Both the position numbers and the translations under genes were made by a program. Below, piece by piece: positions 1 to 5,747 of a stretch of 34,976 bases of DNA. The notes beneath the pieces were generated by a model, which was not told where the DNA came from, made no database searches, and saw only the letters and a list, made by a program, of their open reading frames with translations. Position 1 is the first letter of the stretch. Every line of letters starts with the position of its first letter. The stretch is taken from positions 1 through 34,976 of the forward strand of contig PMFA01000024.1 of NCBI GenBank assembly GCA_003155915.1. Reading direction: 5' to 3'. The DNA is from Acidimicrobiaceae bacterium. GTDB taxonomy: Bacteria; Actinomycetota; Acidimicrobiia; Acidimicrobiales; RAAP-2.

Positions 1-307
1 AAATGGGAATTGATCCGTTGTCGCATGTCTGTGATGGTGGATTTTGTCGATATTTACTGAGTTTTCCGTCGTCTCTTGTCGGTTCTGTTGCGCACCGTCG
101 AATCCTTGTGAGGGATGTTTTGAGGGATGAATTGCGGTGCTTTTCATTTGTCAAGGAGGTCTCTCATCATCATCCTCACAAGAGCGGCAATGCCTCCGAG
201 GGATTTAGCACTCAAGTACCAATTTAAGCGAGCGGTCCACCGGCTCAGCCGGAACCAATGACGACCTTGTCGGACTTGGCTCCGCTTCTCACTCGCATAG
301 GTGATCG
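1..307. other. left edge, no convincing gene
   Basis: No reading frame here looks coding. Short frames on both strands lack a plausible start and resemble no family I know. The stretch is less GC-rich than most of the window. It contains a perfect Shine-Dalgarno-like AAGGAGGT at 153-160 (+), but no start codon follows at a usable distance. It also holds one copy of a 19-bp repeat (109-127) whose partner is at 2055-2073. Confidence 0.5.
109..127 (+). repeat. 19-bp repeat, copy 1
   Basis: TGAGGGATGTTTTGAGGGA. It matches 17 of 19 bases of TGAGGGTTATTTTGAGGGA at 2055-2073, in the same orientation and about 1.95 kb away. The two copies bracket the toxin-antitoxin pair and the secreted-protein gene. 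Each copy contains TGAGGG and TTGAGGGA, so part of the match is internal repetition. Whether it marks an element boundary is inference. Confidence 0.4.
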
Positions 308-724
308 TCAGAGCTTGATGAGATTTCCTTCGAAGCCTAATTTGCTCTTGGGGGGCCACCCTCGATCAGTTGTGACAAGTACGCCGGCTTCAACGTGGAT
401 GGCGGTAGCAATAACCAGGGCGTCAGGCAACTTGACCTTTTGGCCGTGACGAGCTCGAAGTCTCGCTGCCACCACGGCAGTATCAATATCGAGTTCCGCC
501 ACCACAACCGGCAGACGCTCAATGAACTCAAGAATTGCGGTGACTGACGACTCGCCGTGGCGCGACGGGGACACCAGCGCCTCAGCGAGCGCTGAAGCCG
601 GTATTGCTATTTGGTCTCCGCGCTGTTGAGCATTGGCTAATTCTCTCTTCGCCCCGAGATGGTGCGCATCACTCGCGTCAAAGAATCCAATGAGAATACC
701 TGCGTCGATGACGGTTAGTCCCAT
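308..724 (-). CDS. vapC: VapC-family PIN-domain toxin
   Basis: A PIN-domain endoribonuclease of 138 aa, the usual VapC size. In known systems such toxins cleave tRNA or rRNA and are held inactive by a VapB partner. The four acidic residues of the PIN active site are all visible: D7 (VIDAG), E48 (ALAEAL), D101 (LPDALVIATA) and D120 (TTDRGW), so the protein looks intact. The start ATG at 722-724 overlaps the last codons of the upstream antitoxin by 10 nt (ATGGGACTAA), the classic coupled antitoxin-first order. The target RNA cannot be told from the sequence. The locus sits in the less GC-rich segment next to tRNA-Val, which suggests acquisition by transfer. Family assignment is firm; activity is inferred. 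Confidence 0.9.
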   Translation of the reverse strand: MGLTVIDAGILIGFFDASDAHHLGAKRELANAQQRGDQIAIPASALAEALVSPSRHGESSVTAILEFIERLPVVVAELDIDTAVVAARLRARHGQKVKLPDALVIATAIHVEAGVLVTTDRGWPPKSKLGFEGNLIKL

Positions 725-957
725 TCGTTACGAAGTTGCTCGAGGATTCCGTGTTCGAATATGCCCGTCATTAATCCGGAGAAACTCTCAAGAACGTCCT
801 CTTCACGTTCGAGTACCACCCGTCCGGGGCCATCAGCTCTGGCAACGACACGCTCACCCGCCTCCAAGCCCGCGATTCGCATAGCGTCAATCGGAATGGT
901 CACCTGGTGCTTCTCGCTGATTCTCGTGCCGCGCCGCCTTTTCTTTACATTCTCCAT
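715..957 (-). CDS. vapB: VapB-type antitoxin, AbrB/SpoVT fold
   Basis: An 80-aa protein with an N-terminal AbrB/SpoVT swapped-hairpin DNA-binding domain (residues about 8-52, with SEKHQVTIP and AGLEAGERVVARADGPGRVVL). The C-terminal tail (DVLESFSGLMTGIFEHG, LRNEWD) would be the toxin-wrapping part. It lies directly upstream of the PIN toxin and overlaps it by 10 nt. A perfect 9-bp inverted repeat surrounds its start codon (941-969), fitting the autoregulation known for VapBC operons. No Shine-Dalgarno sequence precedes the ATG at 955-957. A TATTCT -10-like box lies 8 nt upstream, so the transcript may start almost at the ATG. The role is inferred from fold, order and overlap. Confidence 0.85.
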   Translation of the reverse strand: MENVKKRRRGTRISEKHQVTIPIDAMRIAGLEAGERVVARADGPGRVVLEREEDVLESFSGLMTGIFEHGILEQLRNEWD

Positions 958-969
958 ATTTGTAAAGAA
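941..969. promoter_or_regulatory. palindromic operator over the vapB start codon
   Basis: TTCTTTACA (941-949) and TGTAAAGAA (961-969) form a perfect 9-bp inverted repeat with an 11-nt spacer. The spacer contains the vapB start codon (955-957 on the minus strand). A dimeric AbrB-type antitoxin bound here would block both transcription and the start region, the standard autorepression layout. The symmetry is seen directly; binding by VapB is inferred. Confidence 0.65.
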
Positions 970-1261
970 TAGCAGTTCCTCGCGCCATACCGTTCGTCAA
1001 CGGACTACTTCACCATCAAGAAGCCTTCACAAGCGCACGATACCCAGGTCTGCGTGATCCGCAGCGGAAGGACTTAATGACCTGAGCGGAGATTGAAGAC
1101 AATCACCCAAGGACCCCACCCCGTGTTCGAGTCGCCCGGCGTCAGCCAGAACTTGGCCGATGATCTCGCATCGCTAAGACACCTCTTCTGAGCACGCGAC
1201 TGAAGCACGTTCACCGCGCAGCGAAACTTGACCTCGATGGCTAGCGACGCCCGCTTCTCGC
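970..1261. other. intergenic, upstream of vapB
   Basis: No gene is supported between vapB and the secreted-protein gene. A TTGACG element (995-1000, minus strand) could be part of the vapB promoter, but it is 23 nt from the TATTCT box, which is too far for a standard pair. A 9-nt GTTCGAGTC at 1125-1133 recalls a tRNA T-loop, but the flanking bases do not form a T-stem. Confidence 0.35.
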
Positions 1262-1720
1262 TTAGGCGGCGTGGGCGATGCAAACGGAGGGACCATAACC
1301 GACCCAAGTCGCAGGAGTTGGCGTGGGCTTCGTCGTCAGGTCGGTTGCGAGCCCGTTGATGATGTGCTTGGAGATGACCGTACCGGCGTATAACCCGTGC
1401 AGCTGAACGCCGTCCGATGCGCGCGGCGCCCAGATGACGATGATGCGGATTTTCGTACCCACTATGGTGCCAGTGAAATGTCCGGTACTGTAACCGGAGT
1501 TCACCGCTTCGTCGGCCGGGATGGTCTCCGGTCCACTGAGTTTGTTCCCGTGCTGGGTGATGATCAACGTCGTGTCGTAATTGTTGCTCGCCACGAACAG
1601 CCACTTGCCGGCGACCTTGTATTGGGTGCATCGCTTCGCAGGCGTGGCGGCGTGGGCTGACGCGCCGAACGGCAGCAAAACTGCAACCAACGCTACGGCA
1701 GCAACAATTCTCGTTCTCAT
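1262..1720 (-). CDS. small secreted protein of unknown function
   Basis: A 152-aa protein. I place the start at the ATG at 1718-1720 because it begins a textbook signal peptide (MRTR, hydrophobic core IVAAVALVAVLLPFG, cleavage after ASAHA) and has a GAGAGG ribosome site about 9 nt upstream. An ATG 54 nt further upstream only adds an unlikely leader. The mature part, about 128 aa, looks like a small beta-rich domain (GKWLFVASNN, TLIITQHGNKLSG, HFTGTIVGTKIRIIVIW). It has two cysteines, one near each end (RCTQY and SVCIAH), which could form a disulfide. I do not recognise the family. It lies downstream of tRNA-Val inside the repeat-bracketed, less GC-rich segment and is probably an accessory gene. 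Confidence 0.6.
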   Translation of the reverse strand: MRTRIVAAVALVAVLLPFGASAHAATPAKRCTQYKVAGKWLFVASNNYDTTLIITQHGNKLSGPETIPADEAVNSGYSTGHFTGTIVGTKIRIIVIWAPRASDGVQLHGLYAGTVISKHIINGLATDLTTKPTPTPATWVGYGPSVCIAHAA

Positions 1721-2033
1721 CGGCAGTCGCCTCTCTAATGATTGATAGTGAACAGTACATTGAAGAGGGAGCAATTGCTACAGTTTGATTCTTTTCGAAA
1801 TGGACAATCTCTGGGGCTAGGACCGTGGCATCCCGTCTGACATACACTCCAGCCAATTGGCACTACCCAATTTTAGTGCCACGACTAGGGAACCTCTAGG
1901 GTCGCTCTGTCCCTCCACCGGGAACGTCGTCACCGCCGAGCCAATAAGCAAAAACTGCTCCAACGAATCAGCAGGCCGACCTCGCTGATTTCGATGGCTT
2001 TTCAAGGGTATTCCACTCAAGGAGTCAGATGAT
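1721..2033. other. intergenic stretch between secreted-protein gene and tRNA terminator
   Basis: About 310 bases with no supported gene. A 67-codon minus-strand frame at 1817-2020 has no ribosome site and no recognisable motif. The promoter of the secreted-protein gene must lie at the low-coordinate end, but I see no clear -35/-10 pair. Confidence 0.35.
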
Positions 2034-2038
2034 CCCTC

Positions 2039-2060
2039 AAAAAAACCTCACGAATGAGGG
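2039..2060 (-). terminator. intrinsic terminator downstream of tRNA-Val
   Basis: Read on the minus strand: stem CCTCA, loop TTCG, stem TGAGG, then seven T (complement of the A run at 2039-2045). This is a classic Rho-independent terminator about 75 nt past the tRNA 3' end. It lies inside a larger imperfect inverted repeat (2033-2050 with 2055-2073), so it may also act in the other direction. Confidence 0.75.
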
Positions 2061-2073
2061 TTATTTTGAGGGA
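2055..2073 (+). repeat. 19-bp repeat, copy 2
   Basis: TGAGGGTTATTTTGAGGGA, the partner of the repeat at 109-127 (17 of 19 identical, same orientation). This copy is also the right arm of the inverted repeat that contains the tRNA-Val terminator, and it lies 60 nt beyond the tRNA 3' end. Confidence 0.4.
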
Positions 2074-2133
2074 AAGTGCGAATCCAGATCGTTGTCATTT
2101 AGAGTAAAATCCAATAATCACTTGACCTCTGAC

Positions 2134-2210
2134 TGGTGGGCGCTGAGGGACTCGAACCCCCGACCTGCTGAGTGTAAATCAGCTGCTCTAACCAACTGAG
2201 CTAAGCGCCC
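2134..2210 (-). tRNA. tRNA-Val (anticodon UAC)
   Basis: A full cloverleaf is visible. The acceptor stem is GGCGCT-type: GGGCGCT at 2204-2210 pairs with AGCGCCC at 2138-2144. The D-arm contains TAGCTCAGTTGGTTAGAGC. The anticodon stem GCTGA/TCAGC encloses the loop TTTACAC, giving anticodon UAC (2174-2176) for the valine codon GUA. The T-arm is CGGGGGTTCGAGTCCCTC-like. The discriminator is A, and CCA is encoded in the DNA (2134-2136). The phosphatase gene ends 22 nt upstream on the same strand, so the two may be co-transcribed; a strong terminator follows. tRNA 3' ends are common integration sites, and the atypical segment lies exactly on that side. Confidence 0.95.
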
Positions 2211-2232
2211 GAGGATGAAAAGCCTAATGGGG

Positions 2233-2964
2233 CTAGATGGTCCCCTCATTGAGCATGAATGCTAAGAGTTCATTCGAGCCAGCGAAGACGGGATGTCGCA
2301 GCACGTCTTCAGTCGTCACGAGCTCGTCACCGTGGTAATCGGCGTCGAATGCACCGGCCTCTCGCACGATCAACAAACCGGCCAAATAATCCCATACGTT
2401 CAGTCCCGTATGTTGGGCGACGCCGTACACGTCGAGGGACCCATCCGCCACGAGACAAATCTCCAGGCTCGCTGCCCCCAGTGATCGATTTTGATACCAA
2501 CCGAGATGGCGTGACGGATAGCCCGAGGATCCGACGATCGCCTGGGCGATCTGCGTTTGCCCACTCGGGGCGATCGGCTCGCCGTCGCGACGCGCACCGC
2601 TCCCCTTCTCGGCTTCGAAGACGGTGCCCGTTGCCTGATTCATCACCAGGGCCGCCACGAGTTCGTCGTCGCGCACCACGGCGAGGCTCGTCGCATAAAA
2701 CGGCACGCCGCGATCACAGTTCGTCGATCCGTCAATTGGGTCAACGACCACGGTGAACTCTCCTTCACCACTCACACCCGACTCCTCGCTTACGACTCGA
2801 AACCCGGCACCGCCGAGCACGCGTCGTGCGACGTCGTCCGCCACGACGTCCAGGTGATACTGCGTCGCTCGATCCCCGGAAAGTCCCCTACCGCGATGCG
2901 CCTTCACGGCCTCGCCAATCTCGCGCGCGCATTCACAAAGGGGGTTCAAGAGTGAGTCATTCAC
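2233..2964 (-). CDS. inositol monophosphatase-family phosphatase
   Basis: A Mg-dependent, Li-sensitive-type sugar or polyol phosphatase of 243 aa. The hallmark metal-binding motifs are present: SEESG (first Glu), VVVDPIDGSTN (DPIDGT-type motif) and NVWDYLAGLLIVREAGA (the WDxxAG motif). The closest families are inositol-1-phosphatase, the archaeal-type IMPase/FBPase and histidinol-phosphatase HisN; the sequence alone does not separate these substrates. I chose the GTG at 2962-2964 rather than an ATG 81 nt upstream. It gives the family's usual length, avoids overlap with the divergent gene at 3005, and follows TACCGT by 6 nt, which suggests a leaderless transcript. tRNA-Val lies 22 nt downstream. 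Confidence 0.85.
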   Translation of the reverse strand: MNDSLLNPLCECAREIGEAVKAHRGRGLSGDRATQYHLDVVADDVARRVLGGAGFRVVSEESGVSGEGEFTVVVDPIDGSTNCDRGVPFYATSLAVVRDDELVAALVMNQATGTVFEAEKGSGARRDGEPIAPSGQTQIAQAIVGSSGYPSRHLGWYQNRSLGAASLEICLVADGSLDVYGVAQHTGLNVWDYLAGLLIVREAGAFDADYHGDELVTTEDVLRHPVFAGSNELLAFMLNEGTI

Positions 2965-2970
2965 GCTGCC

Positions 2971-2976
2971 ACGGTA
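2971..2976 (-). promoter_or_regulatory. -10 box of the phosphatase gene
   Basis: TACCGT on the minus strand, 6 nt before the GTG at 2964. With the usual 6-7 nt to the transcription start, this would give a leaderless mRNA. There is no good -35. Confidence 0.5.
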
Positions 2977-2990
2977 CTGGTCTCGGGGGC

Positions 2991-2996
2991 TAACCT
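2991..2996 (+). promoter_or_regulatory. -10 box of the gene at 3005
   Basis: TAACCT, 8 nt before the ATG at 3005. It lies 15 nt from the divergent -10 box of the phosphatase gene, so the two promoters nearly abut. No ribosome site fits between box and start. Confidence 0.5.
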
Positions 2997-3004
2997 GATG
3001 ACCA

Positions 3005-3562
3005 ATGGCCGCAATTGACGTCGCTGGGTTCGTCGCAGACCTCAAGGACCATGCGGTGACGCACGGATTTCACGTCCATGACGAGCGTCACTTTGTCGAG
3101 ACGTACTCGCTTCGCCAGGCGTGGGAAGTCGACCTGCATCCCGAGGACGGCTGTGGCGGACCCGTCGACCTGCACATCGAGCTCGACGTCGACCCCCGAA
3201 CGCTCCTCGCCTTCGAGGACGCGGTGTTGGGCCTTCCGGATGAGGTCGATCCACCGGACGAGTTTCATTTCCCGTTGGTGCTGACCTGGAGTCTCCCGCC
3301 GATGCCCCACGGCCCTGATCTACTGCGTCTCGCCATCGACCTCGCGCCGATCGGTGGCCTCGAGATGCCGCTCGAAGTCACCGCGACCGACGTATTCGCG
3401 TCGCCGACCGAGAGCAGCGAACGTCGAATTTCGATTGTCGCTCGCCGCGCAATCTCACTCAGTCAAGTCGCCAAGGGAGAAGATCCCCTCTGTGACATCT
3501 TCGAACGCGGGCGCAGTGTCAGCGACTTCTTGTTGCAAGCTGCCGACTCGTGGCTCGGGTAG
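3005..3562 (+). CDS. uncharacterised protein, 185 aa
   Basis: I do not recognise this family. It is a soluble, acidic protein with no signal peptide or membrane segment. The first half holds a His/Asp/Glu-rich stretch (AWEVDLHPEDGCGGPVDLHI) and the second half alternates beta-like strands. The strong third-position GC bias and the clean ATG behind a TAACCT box support coding. The last 13 nt overlap the start of the lipoprotein gene at 3550, so the two are probably translated together. The divergent phosphatase promoter lies immediately upstream. Confidence 0.7.
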   Translation: MAAIDVAGFVADLKDHAVTHGFHVHDERHFVETYSLRQAWEVDLHPEDGCGGPVDLHIELDVDPRTLLAFEDAVLGLPDEVDPPDEFHFPLVLTWSLPPMPHGPDLLRLAIDLAPIGGLEMPLEVTATDVFASPTESSERRISIVARRAISLSQVAKGEDPLCDIFERGRSVSDFLLQAADSWLG

Positions 3563-3924
3563 CTCGAGTTCTCGCCCCCCTCAGCGCACTCGTCCTCGCG
3601 AGTGTCGTCCTCAGTTCGTGTGGTACGAACGGCGCGGTCGCGGACGCGCGCGCGTCATGCGTCTTAGTGAAGCGCGCCATCACCATCCAGTCCCAGAGCG
3701 AAGCACCGAATCTCACCTCGACCCGACGCGACTCGCTCGAGGGACGAGCCATGAGTGAGCTGCTGAAGGCGACGCCGAAGGCGGCCGACGCGACGTCGAT
3801 CGACGGGAGTTGGAACGCCCTGATGACGACGATCAACGAATCTGAGCGGGTCCCGCTGAAGAATTTGGTGCCGTCCTTGACGCGTCTCTGCAAGGTCGCC
3901 GATTCGTCGACGCCCTATCTCTAG
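3550..3924 (+). CDS. small lipoprotein
   Basis: A 124-aa protein with a lipoprotein signal peptide: MARVARVL, then the hydrophobic segment APLSALVLASVV, then lipobox LSSC with the lipidated cysteine at residue 24. The mature part is about 100 aa, mostly helical by appearance, with two further cysteines (ASCVLVKRA and TRLCKVA). It should sit on the outer face of the cytoplasmic membrane. Family and function are unknown to me. The start is a GTG inside the upstream gene (13-nt overlap), the only start giving a complete signal peptide. It ends convergently with the gene at 3921; the two stop codons share the palindrome CTAG. Confidence 0.7.
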   Translation: MARVARVLAPLSALVLASVVLSSCGTNGAVADARASCVLVKRAITIQSQSEAPNLTSTRRDSLEGRAMSELLKATPKAADATSIDGSWNALMTTINESERVPLKNLVPSLTRLCKVADSSTPYL

Positions 3925-4268
3925 TCCTTCGTCGACGGAAAGCGTTGGTGCAACCACGCGAGTGAGTTTGGTTCGAGCATCGCGTCTTCCCAGCCCAACA
4001 GCGTGTCTTCGAGGGCAGCCAGTGAGGCGGACTTGCCGATGATCACGACGGTCAGGTCCGTGACCTCCTCGCCGTGGGTGTAAAAATCACCGAAGGCGTC
4101 TTCGGTCACGACGGCGTCGGGCTCCACCATCAGGTAGAGCTCACCGGTCGCCTCGACCCACGACAGTTCGTATTCGTTGTCCACGACGTCGGTCCACTCA
4201 CCGCCAAACTCAAACTCTGCGCTCTCGCGACGGGCCTCATTTTGCTCGTAAAAGGATTCGATGTCCAT
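3921..4268 (-). CDS. small acidic uncharacterised protein
   Basis: A 115-aa, strongly acidic protein (MDIESFYEQNEARRESAEFEF at the start) with no export signal. It looks like a single alpha/beta domain (ELSWVEATGELYLMVEPDAVV, DLTVVIIGKSASLAALEDTLLGW). Similar short acidic proteins of unknown function occur in actinobacteria, but I cannot name the family. The ATG is preceded by TAGGCT at a distance of 6 nt (4275-4280, minus strand), a good leaderless arrangement. It converges on the lipoprotein gene with a 4-nt overlap and has no room for a terminator. Confidence 0.65.
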   Translation of the reverse strand: MDIESFYEQNEARRESAEFEFGGEWTDVVDNEYELSWVEATGELYLMVEPDAVVTEDAFGDFYTHGEEVTDLTVVIIGKSASLAALEDTLLGWEDAMLEPNSLAWLHQRFPSTKD

Positions 4269-4274
4269 GAGTCC

Positions 4275-4280
4275 AGCCTA
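4275..4280 (-). promoter_or_regulatory. -10 box of the acidic protein gene
   Basis: TAGGCT on the minus strand, 6 nt before the ATG at 4266-4268. The same hexamer precedes kgd (20842-20847). Confidence 0.5.
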
Positions 4281-4404
4281 CGTCTCGGCTATGTGCGCTG
4301 TCATGTGCGTGGCCGGGCGCATCATGAACGGCGTGAGAAACGTACTGCGCTATGGCGCCCGTCGAGGGGTCCGGAAATGCGTCGAGGCACCTGTACTGGT
4401 CGCC

Positions 4405-5106
4405 ATGACACTCAAGAACGACCTCTTAGGACAGATGCGCTACGAATGGCTCCACGTGGGACACTCGTCGCGCGCTCGATTCGCGATGGCGACGTTCGCC
4501 GAGCGACACCAGGACCTGGACCTGGGTGCGCTGGGTGACCTGTACGACGTCGTGACCCTGCTCGAAGCTCGCGGCGGCCGCAACGTGCTCGAGCGTGCCC
4601 AGATCGTTCGCGCGCTCCTCGAAGAGTCGGCCGATCCCGAAATCCGCCGAGCGCTGTTGCAGACGCTCATCCCGGGCATCGTGAGCGTCTGTCGACAGTT
4701 ACGTTTCGGCGACGGCATCGTCGAAGACCCGAGTGAGACCGTGGGCGTAGCTCTCGGACTCGCGAGTGAGCTTTTGGTGGACTGGGCCGGCCAGTCGCGA
4801 CAGTACGCGGCGCCGGACATCCTCTCGGCCCTTCGCGGTCGCTTACGCCGGTGGTTGCTCAAGGAGAAGGCGGCGAGGCGCGTGGTCTCGAACTTCGATC
4901 AACCCGACGCACCAGCGATCGAAGCCTCGCCCTTGCTCGCCCGATTGCACAGCTTTCGCGGCAGCCAGTACGACCGGATTGCGCGACTGACCTACGCGCG
5001 TGTCTACGAGGGCCTCTCACTACGTGAAGTGGCCGCCCAGGACCATTCGGCGCCGGCGACGTTGCAAAAGGAGCTCCAGCACTTCGCCGTCCGCTTCCTC
5101 ATTTGA
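4405..5106 (+). CDS. sigma-region-4-like HTH protein
   Basis: A 233-aa protein, counted from the ATG at 4405 (MTLKNDLLGQMRYEW). The open frame runs upstream to 4261, but that part reads as non-coding. The final 50 residues resemble the helix-turn-helix of sigma-70 region 4 (RIARLTYARVYEGLSLREVA, then QDHSAPATLQKELQHF), the part that reads a -35 element in ECF-type factors. The N-terminal part is helical (DVVTLLEARGG, ERAQIVRALLEESADPEIRR) with no clear region 2, so it may be a divergent sigma-like regulator rather than a working sigma factor. It is followed after 65 nt by the secreted protein and the membrane-bound BTAD factor, all on one strand, so a shared regulatory role is plausible but unproven. 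Confidence 0.6.
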   Translation: MTLKNDLLGQMRYEWLHVGHSSRARFAMATFAERHQDLDLGALGDLYDVVTLLEARGGRNVLERAQIVRALLEESADPEIRRALLQTLIPGIVSVCRQLRFGDGIVEDPSETVGVALGLASELLVDWAGQSRQYAAPDILSALRGRLRRWLLKEKAARRVVSNFDQPDAPAIEASPLLARLHSFRGSQYDRIARLTYARVYEGLSLREVAAQDHSAPATLQKELQHFAVRFLI

Positions 5107-5156
5107 ATGAAACACCGGTCCAAAAATGTCGAATCGCTATTTGAACTCCTCACCGC

Positions 5157-5162
5157 TACCCT
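5157..5162 (+). promoter_or_regulatory. possible -10 box of the gene at 5172
   Basis: TACCCT, 9 nt before the ATG at 5172, where no ribosome site exists. This gives a possible short-leader or leaderless start separate from the upstream HTH gene. Confidence 0.3.
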
Positions 5163-5171
5163 ACGAAAACA

Positions 5172-5747
5172 ATGTCGCGCTCACCCTTTTCGCTGAAGAG
5201 CGCCCATCTCTTGATGTGGTCGAGTCCGCTCCTGCTGATCGTGCTGGTCTTCACGCTGAGCGCAAGCTCCACGCCGCGCGCCCCCGAGGCTTCGTCGCCC
5301 CCACCCTCTTCGACGTCACCGGTCAGCACCCAAGTCCCGAACTCGACGACGTCCACGAGTCCGACGACGACGACCACGTCGACGTCGACGCCAGTGATCG
5401 TGACGGCGAAGACCACGAAGACTACGTCGTCAGTCGCCAGAAACTTCTTGAGCGTGACCACGTCGAGCGTGAAGCCTGTCGCGCCGATATCGAACGCGAA
5501 CGCGCTGAGCGGAGAGTTGTCCGGAACCCTCGGGCCGGGATTCGAATCCGTCAACGTGCCGCTACTCGGACCAGGAAACTGGACCCTGAGCGCGAGCGGG
5601 TCAACGACCCAGTCGCTCAACTGCGGGGCGGACGCCAGTCCGGTCGTCAGTCAAGTGGTCGTGGGCTCCAACCAGAGTTGTCAGTTGGCGATCGCTTCTT
5701 CCTCGGCCGGGACGTCACTCACGTGGCAACTAACACCGAACAAGTAA
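5172..5747 (+). CDS. membrane-anchored Ser/Thr-rich secreted protein
   Basis: A 191-aa protein. A hydrophobic segment at about residues 12-31 (LLMWSSPLLLIVLVFTLSAS) is a signal peptide or anchor. A low-complexity Ser/Thr/Pro linker follows (about 33-100, with runs such as TSTSPTTTTTSTSTP) of the kind that spans cell walls and is often glycosylated. It ends in a small domain of about 85 aa with two cysteines (LNCGADAS and NQSCQLAI), probably a disulfide. I do not recognise the domain. The choice of this frame over the overlapping one rests on its strong third-position GC bias and coherent protein architecture. Its last 25 nt overlap the start of the BTAD factor, so the two are likely coupled and may work together. 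Confidence 0.7.
   Translation: MSRSPFSLKSAHLLMWSSPLLLIVLVFTLSASSTPRAPEASSPPPSSTSPVSTQVPNSTTSTSPTTTTTSTSTPVIVTAKTTKTTSSVARNFLSVTTSSVKPVAPISNANALSGELSGTLGPGFESVNVPLLGPGNWTLSASGSTTQSLNCGADASPVVSQVVVGSNQSCQLAIASSSAGTSLTWQLTPNK

Noticed and set aside
153-160. Perfect Shine-Dalgarno AAGGAGGT
   Set aside because: No start codon follows within a usable distance on the plus strand and no coding frame lies beyond.
1125-1133. T-loop-like GTTCGAGTC, possible tRNA remnant or attachment copy
   Set aside because: Flanking bases form no T-stem and do not match the tRNA-Val 3' end beyond these 9 nt.
1074-1856. 260-codon minus-strand frame
   Set aside because: It covers the secreted-protein gene in another frame, is Arg/His-rich and has no ribosome site; a shadow frame.
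1817-2020. 67-codon minus-strand frame between the secreted gene and tRNA-Val
   Set aside because: No ribosome site, no motif and no homologue I can recall; not enough to call a gene.
5126-5722. N-terminal extension of the BTAD gene by about 200 codons
   Set aside because: It overlaps the better-supported secreted-protein gene at 5172, reads as charged low-complexity sequence (Asp/His/Arg-rich) and gives no domain, whereas the other frame has a signal segment and third-position GC bias.
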